A stretch of DNA of 10,957 nt from Bacteroidales bacterium. GTDB lineage: Bacteria > Bacteroidota > Bacteroidia > Bacteroidales > UBA932. The translations under genes and the position numbers were made by a program. The DNA lies in NCBI GenBank assembly GCA_024689525.1, contig JAILDI010000142.1:1-10957 (forward strand), in the 5' to 3' direction. Under the pieces are notes generated by a model that saw only the letters and a list, made by a program, of their open reading frames with translations, had not been told where the DNA came from and made no database searches. Shown here in pieces: positions 1-6,241 of this stretch (position 1 is its first letter; every line of letters begins with the position of its first letter).

Positions 1-151
1 TCTCCTTCTCCACCATCTCCAGCAGATACTTCGTGAAGCCGTACAGAATGGACATATCGGCTCCCTTGGAGTTGATCATCGGCCTCTGGAGGAAGGCGTA
101 ATACATCTTGAATACCAGCGCGTGGCCGTCTATGAGGAATAGTTTATTCAT
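1..151 (-). CDS. polA: DNA polymerase I, N-terminal 50 codons (cut by window edge)
   Basis: The leftward reading frame from the ATG at 151-149 begins MNKLFLIDGHALVFKMYYAF and continues through RPMINSKG and a YGFTKYLLEMVE segment. This is the start of the 5'-3' exonuclease (FEN-like) domain of bacterial DNA polymerase I. Asp8 in LIDGHA is the expected first metal-binding acidic residue. The enzyme removes RNA primers and fills gaps in replication and repair; only the nuclease N-terminus is visible. The gene runs off the left edge, so the polymerase domain cannot be checked. The start codon lies inside the end of the upstream YD-peptide ORF (stop at 146-144), which suggests translational coupling with whatever is transcribed upstream. 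No TAnnTTTG promoter was seen directly before it; two hairpins at 184-288 occupy that stretch. Recognition is by family knowledge, without alignment. Confidence 0.9.
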   Translation of the reverse strand, partial: MNKLFLIDGHALVFKMYYAFLQRPMINSKGADMSILYGFTKYLLEMVEKE

Positions 152-485
152 ATTCTTCTTTGTTATGTGCCCCTGAAGAAGGTTTATGGAGAGGTTGTGA
201 TTTTATGGCCTCGAACTTCTCCATAAGTGTGCGTCTGTGGCCTTGTTTTGGAGACGTTCCCCCATCTGAAATCACAACTTCTCCAAAAGTGGCTGCGAAA
301 AGCAGGTCATTGCTCACTATTGGCATGACATTCCAGCTCTCTGTCGGCAGCATTGCGACATTTGTGGACGTGGTGTCCCTCTGTGTCCTGTTGCCAGCGG
401 AATCGTAGGAATATACAACAGTAGCTTGTGCAAGTGCTTGAACTGCAAAAACAAATCCGGCAAGCAAGGAGATTATGATTCTCAT
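144..485 (-). CDS. Short secreted peptide with one YD/RHS-type motif; C-terminal half encoded by repeat DNA
   Basis: This is a 113-residue ORF. Residues 1-20 look like a Sec signal peptide (basic MR, a hydrophobic stretch, then an AQA-type cleavage region). Residues about 22-35 read TVVYSYDSAGNRTQR, a single YD repeat as found in RHS/YD-repeat proteins. From residue 65 the coding sequence is the 43-bp repeat (ATFGEVVISDGGTS) and then the second hairpin (LMEKFEAIKSQPLHK), so roughly the last 49 residues come from repeat DNA and not from a folded domain. Full RHS proteins have many YD repeats, so this is either a minimal leader-type peptide or the stump of a larger gene. It follows the 199-residue ORF by 25 nt, and its stop lies inside the polA start region. 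The initiator ATG (485-483) is well placed for the signal peptide. Function is unknown; expression is not shown by the sequence. Confidence 0.55.
   Translation of the reverse strand: MRIIISLLAGFVFAVQALAQATVVYSYDSAGNRTQRDTTSTNVAMLPTESWNVMPIVSNDLLFAATFGEVVISDGGTSPKQGHRRTLMEKFEAIKSQPLHKPSSGAHNKEEYE
184..226. repeat. 43-nt imperfect hairpin element (unit 2)
   Basis: Plus-strand arms TTATGGAGAGGTT (184-196) and AACTTCTCCATAA (214-226) pair at 12 of 13 positions around a 17-nt loop (197-213) that begins GTGATTT. Geometry and loop start match unit 1 at 246-288 read from the other strand, so unit 2 is an inverted, diverged copy of it. The single mismatch is at position 10 of the arm in both units. 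There is no T-tract, so it is not an ordinary intrinsic terminator. It lies 33 nt upstream of the polA start. Confidence 0.75.
246..288. repeat. 43-nt imperfect hairpin element (unit 1, intact copy)
   Basis: Plus-strand arms TTTTGGAGACGTT (246-258) and AACTTCTCCAAAA (276-288) pair at 12 of 13 positions around a 17-nt loop (259-275). Relative to unit 2, arm position 3 has changed from A to T together with its partner, so the pair is preserved. The 43-bp exact direct repeat at 251-293 covers all of this hairpin except its outer five bases TTTTG. Confidence 0.75.
251..293 (-). repeat. 43-bp direct repeat, copy A
   Basis: This stretch is identical over 43 bp to 3453-3495 in the same orientation; flanking bases differ on both sides. 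Read on the minus strand it begins GCCACTTTTGGAGAAGTT and encodes ATFGEVVISDGGTS in the YD-peptide ORF. Together with copy B it bounds the AT-rich block that separates polA from the ABC ATPase gene. Confidence 0.9.
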
Positions 486-510
486 ATTGATAGTTTTGGT
501 CTATATCAAA

Positions 511-1110
511 CTAATAACAACGATATTTTTGCAAATATTCTTTTCTGAAATCTGGTGTGAACCGATTCTCTGTCTGTTTTTCTTCAAGGAATAGAATTCC
601 TTTTTCCTTTTCACCAACCATAAGATACAGGAGGGGAAGAATAATAAACTGTTGATCCAGGCGTATCAATTTGCCGTTGCTTTCGTATAACCTCAGCAAG
701 TACTCTACATCTTCAACTTGGTCGTAAAACGGGTATGCAAAACGACGAATAGTATCAAACATTTCATGACACTCTGCTTCAATATTGGAATTGTCATAAA
801 AATCCCATTCCTTGTATGTGTTCGGAGTTGTAAGATAACCAATATTTGTATTTAATACCCATAATGGCGCCAACAACTTATCTCCTGTTATTTGTTTGTA
901 CAACTTTTCTATTCCAAGATGCCGAATAGCAGGAAATACTCCGACAGATCGGGATGCGGGATATGTGGAAAAACAAAAGAATAACAAATCTTGAAACTCT
1001 TTTTTCCCCCCATCTCTAAAAAACCATCTGCTCTTCCCAATCCGCAAAAAGCCCTCTTCCTGACAATTCTTAATTATTTGTGTCTCTATTATTGGTAATA
1101 ATTGTGACAT
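511..1110 (-). CDS. Hypothetical protein, 199 aa (possible immunity-type protein)
   Basis: I do not recognise this family with confidence. The product has no signal peptide or membrane segment, so it is probably cytoplasmic. It opens MSQLLPIIETQIIKNCQEEG, followed by an aromatic and basic stretch (SRWFFRD, residues about 28-34), then SVGVFPAIRHLGIEKLYKQITG near residues 56-77, then an acidic middle and a C-terminal helix-rich part ending YLQKYRCY. An N-terminal helix followed by strands around a short Arg/Trp/Phe motif recalls DUF4304-like proteins and other small immunity-type proteins seen near RHS toxins, but this is only an impression. It is AT-rich like its neighbours. It lies 25 nt upstream of the YD-motif peptide and downstream of a decayed gene. 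No clear TAnnTTTG promoter was found before its ATG at 1110-1108. Confidence 0.7.
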   Translation of the reverse strand: MSQLLPIIETQIIKNCQEEGFLRIGKSRWFFRDGGKKEFQDLLFFCFSTYPASRSVGVFPAIRHLGIEKLYKQITGDKLLAPLWVLNTNIGYLTTPNTYKEWDFYDNSNIEAECHEMFDTIRRFAYPFYDQVEDVEYLLRLYESNGKLIRLDQQFIILPLLYLMVGEKEKGILFLEEKQTENRFTPDFRKEYLQKYRCY

Positions 1111-1211
1111 TTTATCAACTGTATTAAACTAAAAAACTCTCAGTAATTTGCTTTATGTGATTGTTAAAAGAAACTACTAGCCCTAAACATCCTATTGGTG
1201 ACTGATTATCA

Positions 1212-1495
1212 CTATGATAACTTATCAATTATTGATTCGATTAATGAGCCAGTTTGTGTGATGCTGTACATCGAATCAAAATGATTTGGCAATTCTTAGC
1301 CCAAATAGTTTCTGATGTCATTTGCCAAATCACTATCCATTATTAATGTGGGAGTCTCTTCTTTACCCCATATTACAACACGAAGGCCTTTTTCATGTAA
1401 AAAAGCTTTAAAAACGATGACTCTTCTTTGGTTAATCTAATCTAATCTTATAATAATCATAGTCAATACTTGTGATGTGTCAAATACATAAACAT
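1212..1495 (-). pseudogene. Decayed small gene: frameshift at a GATTA repeat plus an in-frame stop
   Basis: This gap of about 390 nt has no intact gene but holds a degraded coding sequence on the minus strand. Fragment 1 reads SIDYDYYKIR just below 1470. Fragment 2 (1436-1299) reads from INQRRVIVFKAFLHEKGL through VVIWGKEETPTL to DSDLANDIRNYLG, then hits TAA at 1298-1296. The same frame continues with ELPNHFDSMYSITQTG and SLIESIIDKLS to TAG at 1214-1212. Fragments 1 and 2 are out of frame and meet at three tandem copies of GATTA; removing two copies would join them. A possible original ATG lies at 1495-1493 or 1489-1487, but a further one-base shift is needed from there. The original product would have been about 90 residues, cytoplasmic and of unknown family. 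The protein-like composition of the fragments is the main evidence; no homologue was checked. Confidence 0.55.
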
Positions 1496-1503
1496 AATAC
1501 CAA

Positions 1504-2160
1504 TCATCTTAATCTCAATTCAACCGAAAAGAGAGAATCATCTGCTACCTCAGTGATAAAAGATGTGGCCTCATATTCCGTTAGCGTCCCATTATCTTCG
1601 TATCTTAATGCATATAAGCGAGAGTCCTTAACCGACCAAAAAATATTGGCGGAATTACCATTTTGAAATACTTCTAAATGGACATCACCAATCTGAAATA
1701 GCAGTGTGGGTTTGTTTTCTAATATATACTCACGTAATACGCTCATTTTCTTGATATAATTCGAATGGCAAGAATCTATATTATCCCGATAAAATGATAT
1801 AGGCTCTGATTTGCCTTCCCAGTAATCTAAATCTCCCCTTGGATTGGAATACAATGCTCCAGTCATTGGGGACAGTGCACGAATATAAGAAAGATATGGC
1901 TTCTTTCGGCTCAATAAAACAAACAATTGCGCTCGTTTCTCGTCTACTGAAAGTCTTTGATATTTTCTGTCATTCCACAGATTCATCACCACAGGAATAT
2001 AAAACAGGGTATCAGTCGGTCTCTTCCATTTATCATGGTTATACTGTTTAAACACTTTCATAACAAAGGAGTCATATGCTGCACCCGATTCTTCATAATA
2101 CAACCGGCTGCAGCATGACGAAAGAATAATGGTAAAACAAACAATCTTTAGTAGCCTCAT
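1504..2160 (-). CDS. Predicted lipoprotein of unknown function, 218 aa
   Basis: The N-terminus MRLLKIVCFTIILSSC is a short type II signal peptide with lipobox LSSC, so Cys16 would be lipidated and the mature protein anchored in the inner or outer membrane. The segment after the Cys (CSRLYYEESG) is not the classic acidic surface-export signal of Bacteroidetes. The mature part is soluble, rich in aromatic and charged residues (KWKRPTDTLFYIPVVMNLW near residues 44-62; FQIGDVHLEVFQ and IFWSVKDSRLYALRYED in the C-terminal half), and looks like a compact beta-rich domain. I recognise no family. It starts 65 nt after the AAA ATPase stop, with no clear promoter between, so the two are probably co-transcribed. 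AT-rich, like the rest of the block. Confidence 0.7.
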   Translation of the reverse strand: MRLLKIVCFTIILSSCCSRLYYEESGAAYDSFVMKVFKQYNHDKWKRPTDTLFYIPVVMNLWNDRKYQRLSVDEKRAQLFVLLSRKKPYLSYIRALSPMTGALYSNPRGDLDYWEGKSEPISFYRDNIDSCHSNYIKKMSVLREYILENKPTLLFQIGDVHLEVFQNGNSANIFWSVKDSRLYALRYEDNGTLTEYEATSFITEVADDSLFSVELRLR

Positions 2161-2225
2161 AACTAGAAACTGAATACTTTAAAAAAAGAGACAGAAGCCT
2201 ATTCGCTGTTTTTATCTGCGCTTAC

Positions 2226-3362
2226 TTAATACACCCGGCATATCCATTCCCGGAGGAAACGGTCGGCTAGGGAATAAGACTTTTTCCTGCCCTCAGATTC
2301 GTAAGTGAGAAGCTGGGCATCCAAAAGATTTGTTATTGCATACTGAACAGAACTGGGAGACTTCAATGAATGCTTTTTTACGAATGCAACTGAGGTTACT
2401 CCTGTGGCTTTTCCTTCCTTGGCGATAGCAATGAGTGTTTCTTTCTGCTGGTAATTCAACTTGTTCATTAAATCAGAATACGTTCGCCCTTTTTCCTCAA
2501 GAATCTCCGATAGCGTAAGACTGATATCTCCAATGTCCAAGGCCTTGCTTTCATCACGATACGCGAAAGCATTATGATACAGGTTATGCACATAATAAGT
2601 GTGGCCTTCAAACAAGTCGTAGGCAAATACGGCTGCTTCAGCTGACAGCTCTCTTCCCGCATTCTTGAATTGATTTATCGCAAATGAGCAATAGACATTA
2701 CGAGGTATACGGTCCAGAAACAGTTGCTGTGCACTATTATAAAACGGCTTCGCTGCAGAGTGAAATATATTCTCCAGAATATGCCTGTTGCTCCCTGCAT
2801 AAATAAAACAACAGTTATTCATTTTTTGGATATATGAACGGAGTAGCGCCTCAACATTCTTTTCCGGATAATACGCTATCTGCTGAAATTCGTCGATGGC
2901 GAATATACAAGGCTTATCCGCATTCTCCAAATAGTTGAATATTTCCTGGAGTGTAAGTTCCGGTGTATGGATATCTCCCAATTTTACATTGAAAGACGGA
3001 ATTCCGCTAATTGGATCATAAGAAAAGCTTCCGGCAAGCGAACGTATGGTGGATAGAAAGAAATCCAGGGCCGCCCGGCCTTTCGGAACCAGTGCAGAAT
3101 AGATTTCTCTTCCAAGGAACAATACTAATTCATGAAGACTGGTTGTCGGGTATATGTCCGTATAAAAAGTATAGTACTTGCTTCTAATTGATGGCTGATT
3201 ATAGGTGTGATATATAAGCTGGGTCTTTCCCATCCTTCTTGGAGACGTTAGAAGGACATGCGCCTTGTTCTCCAGAGTACGCACCAACCATTGTGTTTCC
3301 TTTTCCCGGTCACAAAAGAACCTGTCGGGAATCATACCTGTAATATAGAATGGATTCTCCAT
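2226..3362 (-). CDS. AAA-family P-loop ATPase, COG1672 / ATPase_2 type
   Basis: Starting at the ATG at 3362-3360 (MENPFYITGM) the product has 378 residues. The P-loop is TSPRRMGKTQ (residues 39-48), the Walker B segment is CIFAIDEFQQ (152-161), and a sensor-like strand FIYAGSNRH follows near 186-194. This order and the SPRRxGKT form of the P-loop are typical of the archaeal-type ATPase_2 family, which is abundant in Bacteroidales. The last 70 or so residues look like a winged-helix domain (SLKSPSSVQYAITNLLDA). These proteins bind and hydrolyse ATP; their biological role is largely unknown. A longer ORF reaches 3467, but a promoter (3382-3413) sits inside that extension and the first 35 residues do not resemble the family, so 3362 is preferred. 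It is the first gene of the AT-rich block and appears intact. Confidence 0.88.
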   Translation of the reverse strand: MENPFYITGMIPDRFFCDREKETQWLVRTLENKAHVLLTSPRRMGKTQLIYHTYNQPSIRSKYYTFYTDIYPTTSLHELVLFLGREIYSALVPKGRAALDFFLSTIRSLAGSFSYDPISGIPSFNVKLGDIHTPELTLQEIFNYLENADKPCIFAIDEFQQIAYYPEKNVEALLRSYIQKMNNCCFIYAGSNRHILENIFHSAAKPFYNSAQQLFLDRIPRNVYCSFAINQFKNAGRELSAEAAVFAYDLFEGHTYYVHNLYHNAFAYRDESKALDIGDISLTLSEILEEKGRTYSDLMNKLNYQQKETLIAIAKEGKATGVTSVAFVKKHSLKSPSSVQYAITNLLDAQLLTYESEGRKKSYSLADRFLREWICRVY

Positions 3363-3381
3363 AAACTGTTGTTTTACTGAA

Positions 3382-3413
3382 CAAAAATACGGATTTCCAT
3401 CGAAATATACAAA
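3382..3413 (-). promoter_or_regulatory. Bacteroidetes-type promoter of the AAA ATPase gene
   Basis: On the minus strand TTTG (3413-3410) is followed after exactly 20 nt by TATTTTTG (3389-3382), a full match to the -33/-7 consensus TTTG / TAnnTTTG. Transcription would start near 3375, leaving a short leader of about a dozen nt before the ATG at 3362. This means the block carries its own promoter and does not rely on the upstream housekeeping operon. Confidence 0.75.
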
Positions 3414-3429
3414 TCCTATAATAGAATTT

Positions 3430-4113
3430 CTATAAAGAAGCGGGAAATTCGCGAGACGTTCCCCCATCTGAAATCACAACTTCTCCAAAAGTGGCAGTGG
3501 GATGCAGGTTGGGGAAGGCCTCGCAAATTACTTCCGGCCCGCCTGTGTGGAAGGAGCCGTCGGGGGCGATGGCGAATATGCGGGAGGCGCGGGGGGCGGA
3601 TTCGTGGAGGTCGTGGGAGGAGAAGAGGATGGTGAGGCCCTGCTCGCGGGAGAGCCTTTGCAGGCAGTCCACCACCAGGACGCGGTTTTCGGCGTCGAGG
3701 AAGGCCGTGGGCTCGTCCAGGAGCAGGCAGGACGGCTTCCGGACCAGGCCGGAGGCGATGCAGAGTTTCTGGAACTCGCCGTCGCTGAGGGTCGATATGT
3801 CGCGCTGGGCCAGGTGCTCCAGGCCGAGGGTTTGGAGGGCCTGGTCGATGCCTTCGCCCCGGCCGTAGCCGCGGTCGAAGAGGCTGTTGCGGAGGAAGTC
3901 ACGTGCCGTGAAGCCCTTCAGTTTGGGGATACGTGTGGGCACCATCGCACACTCGCTGCGGAAGCGCCGGGCAATCTCCCGCAGCAGGCTGGACTTGCCG
4001 CTGCCGTTGGGACCGCAGAGGAGCACCAGCTCGCCCGGAGCCAGGGTAAAGGAAATGTCCTTCACCAGCGTCCGGCTGCCGTAGCCGATGGATATGTTGT
4101 TCACGGATATCAT
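3430..4113 (-). CDS. ABC transporter ATPase, iron-siderophore/haem/B12 type, with repeat-encoded C-terminus
   Basis: The 227-residue cytoplasmic ATPase pairs with the FecCD-type permease upstream. Visible motifs: Walker A GPNGSGKS (residues 34-41), signature TLSDGEFQ, Walker B CLLLDEPTAFLD, and the H-loop SSHDL. The LSDGE form of the signature occurs in FecE/HmuV-like proteins. The start is the ATG at 4113-4111, whose ATGA overlaps the permease stop; a longer ORF from 4191 only adds residues shared with the permease gene in another frame. The native sequence appears to stop at residue 206 (FPNLHPT); residues 207-220 are ATFGEVVISDGGTS from the 43-bp repeat, then REFPASL and TAG. Family members usually have 250 or more residues, so the C-terminus looks truncated by the accessory block. 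The catalytic core is complete, so activity may survive. Substrate cannot be told; no binding protein or TonB receptor is in the window. Confidence 0.88.
   Translation of the reverse strand: MISVNNISIGYGSRTLVKDISFTLAPGELVLLCGPNGSGKSSLLREIARRFRSECAMVPTRIPKLKGFTARDFLRNSLFDRGYGRGEGIDQALQTLGLEHLAQRDISTLSDGEFQKLCIASGLVRKPSCLLLDEPTAFLDAENRVLVVDCLQRLSREQGLTILFSSHDLHESAPRASRIFAIAPDGSFHTGGPEVICEAFPNLHPTATFGEVVISDGGTSREFPASL
3453..3495 (-). repeat. 43-bp direct repeat, copy B (truncated hairpin)
   Basis: Identical to copy A at 251-293. It keeps the loop and one full arm (AACTTCTCCAAAA, 3478-3490). The other arm breaks off after GAGACGTT: positions 3448-3452 read TTCGC where copy A has TTTTG. So the junction between housekeeping DNA and the AT-rich block falls inside the hairpin arm. 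Base composition changes sharply here, GC-rich to the right and AT-rich to the left. Confidence 0.9.
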
Positions 4114-5036
4114 CGGCCCAGGAGTATAGCGATTATCATAGGTATGCCCACGAGAGCAAGGGTGCTGCCCACGGGGAGGGGAATGGCCCATACGTTGGCC
4201 AGGATGTCGGCGGCGAGGGCCAGGCCGGCCCCGCAGAGGCAGGAGACCGGTAGCACCCGGGCGTGGACCGACGATGAGCAGGCGCGGCGCGCCAGATGCG
4301 GTGCCACGATGCCAACGAAACCCACGGGCCCGCAGAATGCGGTGACGGCGGCAGTCATAAGGCTGGCGCTTATCATCGACAGTGTGCGTATGTTTTTAGG
4401 GGAGGCGCCCACCATGGTGGCGTATTCCTCGCCGAAGAGTATCACGTCAAGGCCGCGGGCGTTCACCAGGGCCATAACGGACCCGGCAACGAGCGCTGCC
4501 CAGATTATGAGTATTTCCAGGTATCTTGTTCCGGCAAAACTGCCTGCCATCCAACTGTGGAAAAGTTTTAGGCTCTCTTCGCGCGCGGTGAACTGCAGGA
4601 TGGAAGCGGCGGCGCTGAACACGAAGCCCAGCAGCACGCCGAAGATAAGCAGTGTGTTTCCGCTCACGCGTGAAGATACGGCAACCAGCAGCAGCGCTGT
4701 AAGGAAAGCCGCGGCGAAGGCTGCGGCCACCATCGACACTCCGCTAATCCAGAGTCCTGTACCCACGGCCAGCGAGGCCAGGGCTGCTCCCAGGGCCGCA
4801 CCGCCGCTTACGCCCATAATGTGGGGATCGGCCAGGGGATTGCTGAAAAGGGCCTGCATCTGCGCGCCGGAAAGGGACAGTGCGCAGCCGGCGAGGATGG
4901 CGGTAAGGACGCGGGGAACACGAAGTTTCCATAGAAGGACGCCCTCCGGAAGCGAGAATCCGCCGCCTCCGGCCAGGAGATCGGCCCCCGCCAGAACCAG
5001 CACGGCAACGGCTATTATGGGCACGGTGCGCTTCAT
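4110..5036 (-). CDS. FecCD-family ABC transporter permease (iron-siderophore, haem or cobalamin uptake)
   Basis: This 308-residue inner-membrane protein is of the BtuC/FecCD type. The diagnostic segment is LRVPRVLTAILAGCALSLSG followed by AQMQALFSNPLADPHIMGVS (roughly residues 38-77); GGAALGAALASL follows. Multiple hydrophobic segments run to the end (for example VGFVGIVAPHLARR, the conserved cytoplasmic coupling region, then a final VGSTLALVGIPMIIAILLGR helix). The length is slightly below the family's usual 320-350. It forms the membrane channel for the ATPase encoded directly downstream; the two genes overlap in ATGA. Its own start overlaps the stop of the LolC/E-like gene in the same way. 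No periplasmic binding protein gene is adjacent, so the partner must lie elsewhere or the pair is part of a reduced locus. The exact ligand is not inferable from sequence. Confidence 0.92.
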   Translation of the reverse strand: MKRTVPIIAVAVLVLAGADLLAGGGGFSLPEGVLLWKLRVPRVLTAILAGCALSLSGAQMQALFSNPLADPHIMGVSGGAALGAALASLAVGTGLWISGVSMVAAAFAAAFLTALLLVAVSSRVSGNTLLIFGVLLGFVFSAAASILQFTAREESLKLFHSWMAGSFAGTRYLEILIIWAALVAGSVMALVNARGLDVILFGEEYATMVGASPKNIRTLSMISASLMTAAVTAFCGPVGFVGIVAPHLARRACSSSVHARVLPVSCLCGAGLALAADILANVWAIPLPVGSTLALVGIPMIIAILLGR

Positions 5037-6241
5037 CGGCCCTGCTGTTTGACGGATGGAATGCAGGCTACGGCGTAACCCGCCAGAGCGACTCCCAGGA
5101 TGATGAACAGGAAGTCGGTGGCCTTGAGTATCACGGGATATGCGCTCACGGCGAAGTTGCCGGGCATCTGGATAATGCCGAACCGTTGCTGGACAAGAAC
5201 CAGGACGGTGCCGGCGATAAGGCCGATAATCATTCCCAGCAGCGTAATCATCCAGCCCTCAAGGCGGAAGATTCGGCCGGTGAGGCTTTCCGGAGCGCCC
5301 AGGCTGCGCAGCGTTTCCATATCCTGCTCCTTCTCGATGATGAGCATCGTGAGGGAACTGAGCACGCTGAAGGCGATAATCAGCACTACGAATATCAGAA
5401 TCAGGTAAATAGCCAGTTTTTCATAGCGCATCATCTTGTACAGCGCGTCATTCTGGCGAACCCTGTCCTTGACGTCGAAACCGGGCCCGAAAGCCTCTTC
5501 GATGTTTTTGACGACGGCCTTGGTGTCGGCGTCATCGACCAGCCTTATTTCAAGGGCTGATACTTCCGATTCGTACTCCAGCAAATCCCTCATCACCTCA
5601 ATGGGGACGATGGCCAGTTTGGCGTCGACATCGGCATTAACCGATATCGTTCCGGCGGCGAAAACCCTCTGCTGACGCAGGCTGGCGGCCGGATTCTGGA
5701 GCGAAAAAGGCGCCGTGCGGGACGGGTAATAGATATCGACCGGATATAAAAGCCGGTGGCTGATGCCAAGGTTGTAGGCCAGCGCGGCCCCGAATACGGC
5801 CTGGGTACGGCGGTTCTTGTGCAGGGCGAATTCGCCCTCCATCATCCTTTTACGAAGGGGCGTTTCCTCCTCATAGACTTCATCGACCCCGCGCATAATG
5901 CAGATTCCCTGCTTGTCCATATAGGAGAGGAAAACCTGCTCCTCGATGACGCTGGAGATGCTTGCGATGCGGTCGTCGTGGTATATTTTGTCGAATGCGA
6001 GGCTGTCCGGGGTGAAGACTTTGCCGGTGGACGGGGTGATGCGGATTTCCGGGTCGATTTCGCCCAGACTGTCCTGCACCAGCTTGTTGAATCCGTTGAA
6101 AACGGAAAGGATGATAACCAGCGCCGCCGTTCCTACGGCCATTCCCGCCACGCTGATTCCGGAGATAACGTTGATTACGTTATGCGATTTCCGGGCGAAC
6201 AGGTAGCGGAAGGCGAAACGGAGCGGCAGCGGAAGCTTCAT
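5033..6241 (-). CDS. LolC/LolE-family permease (FtsX-like), putative lipoprotein-releasing system
   Basis: The 402-residue protein has the layout of MacB/LolC-type permeases: one N-terminal transmembrane segment (within NVINVISGISVAGMAVGTAA, residues about 20-50), a large periplasmic domain (about 55-265), then three C-terminal segments of an FtsX domain (LAIYLILIFVVLIIAFSVLS; GWMITLLGMIIGLIAGTVLV; FLFIILGVALAGYAVACIPS). The coupling motif SLGAPESLTGRIFRLEGW lies between the second and third segments. The family moves lipoproteins out of the inner membrane toward LolA with the ATPase LolD; Bacteroidetes often carry one LolC/E-like gene used as a homodimer. No lolD is in the window. Its ATG (6241-6239) overlaps the rbfA stop in ATGA, and its stop overlaps the FecCD permease start. 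It could instead be another FtsX-like permease, but the N-terminal FARKSHNVINVISGIS segment is typical of LolC/E. Confidence 0.88.
   Translation of the reverse strand: MKLPLPLRFAFRYLFARKSHNVINVISGISVAGMAVGTAALVIILSVFNGFNKLVQDSLGEIDPEIRITPSTGKVFTPDSLAFDKIYHDDRIASISSVIEEQVFLSYMDKQGICIMRGVDEVYEEETPLRKRMMEGEFALHKNRRTQAVFGAALAYNLGISHRLLYPVDIYYPSRTAPFSLQNPAASLRQQRVFAAGTISVNADVDAKLAIVPIEVMRDLLEYESEVSALEIRLVDDADTKAVVKNIEEAFGPGFDVKDRVRQNDALYKMMRYEKLAIYLILIFVVLIIAFSVLSSLTMLIIEKEQDMETLRSLGAPESLTGRIFRLEGWMITLLGMIIGLIAGTVLVLVQQRFGIIQMPGNFAVSAYPVILKATDFLFIILGVALAGYAVACIPSVKQQGR

Larger units (their letters stand above)
251..3452. mobile_element. Candidate inserted accessory island bounded by 43-bp direct repeats
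   Basis: One repeat unit plus 3.2 kb of visibly AT-rich DNA lies between two identical 43-bp repeats. It interrupts what is otherwise a GC-rich run of overlapping leftward genes ending near polA. Cargo, in transcription order: an AAA ATPase with its own promoter, an unknown lipoprotein, a decayed ORF, an unknown 199-residue protein and a YD-motif peptide. No integrase, transposase or resolvase is present, so movement would have to be by homologous recombination between repeats or by an enzyme encoded elsewhere. The left limit is the start of copy A and the right limit is the last base before copy B. Island status is inferred from base composition, repeats and gene layout; it could also be an old rearrangement at two dispersed repeats. 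Confidence 0.5.

Noticed and set aside
184..288. Rho-independent terminators before polA
   Set aside because: The hairpins are AT-containing with 17-nt loops and no T-tract after them on either strand.
184..293. Integron attC sites
   Set aside because: The arms do not show the R''/R' core (RYYYAAC / GTTRRRY), there is no integron integrase, and genes do not alternate with sites.
1206..1332. Palindromes in the gap: TTATCA/TGATAA/TTATCA (1206-1227), TTGATTCGAT/ATCGAATCAA (1232-1279), TGATTTGGCAA/TTGCCAAATCA (1282-1332)
   Set aside because: They fall on or just past the 3' part of the decayed coding sequence, in AT-rich DNA where short inverted repeats arise often; no promoter or repeated spacing supports an operator or origin.
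3363..3467. Longer AAA ATPase start at 3467
   Set aside because: The extension contains the gene's consensus promoter and repeat-junction DNA, and does not look like the family's N-terminus.
4114..4191. Longer ABC ATPase start at 4191
   Set aside because: The ATG at 4113 overlaps the permease stop in ATGA and gives the standard N-terminus; the extra residues read through permease coding sequence in another frame.
3502..5052. A 516-codon plus-strand ORF opposite the ABC ATPase and permease genes
   Set aside because: Its translation is low-complexity (runs of Ala, Gly, Glu, Arg) with no domain; it is a codon-bias shadow of two well-recognised minus-strand genes in GC-rich DNA.
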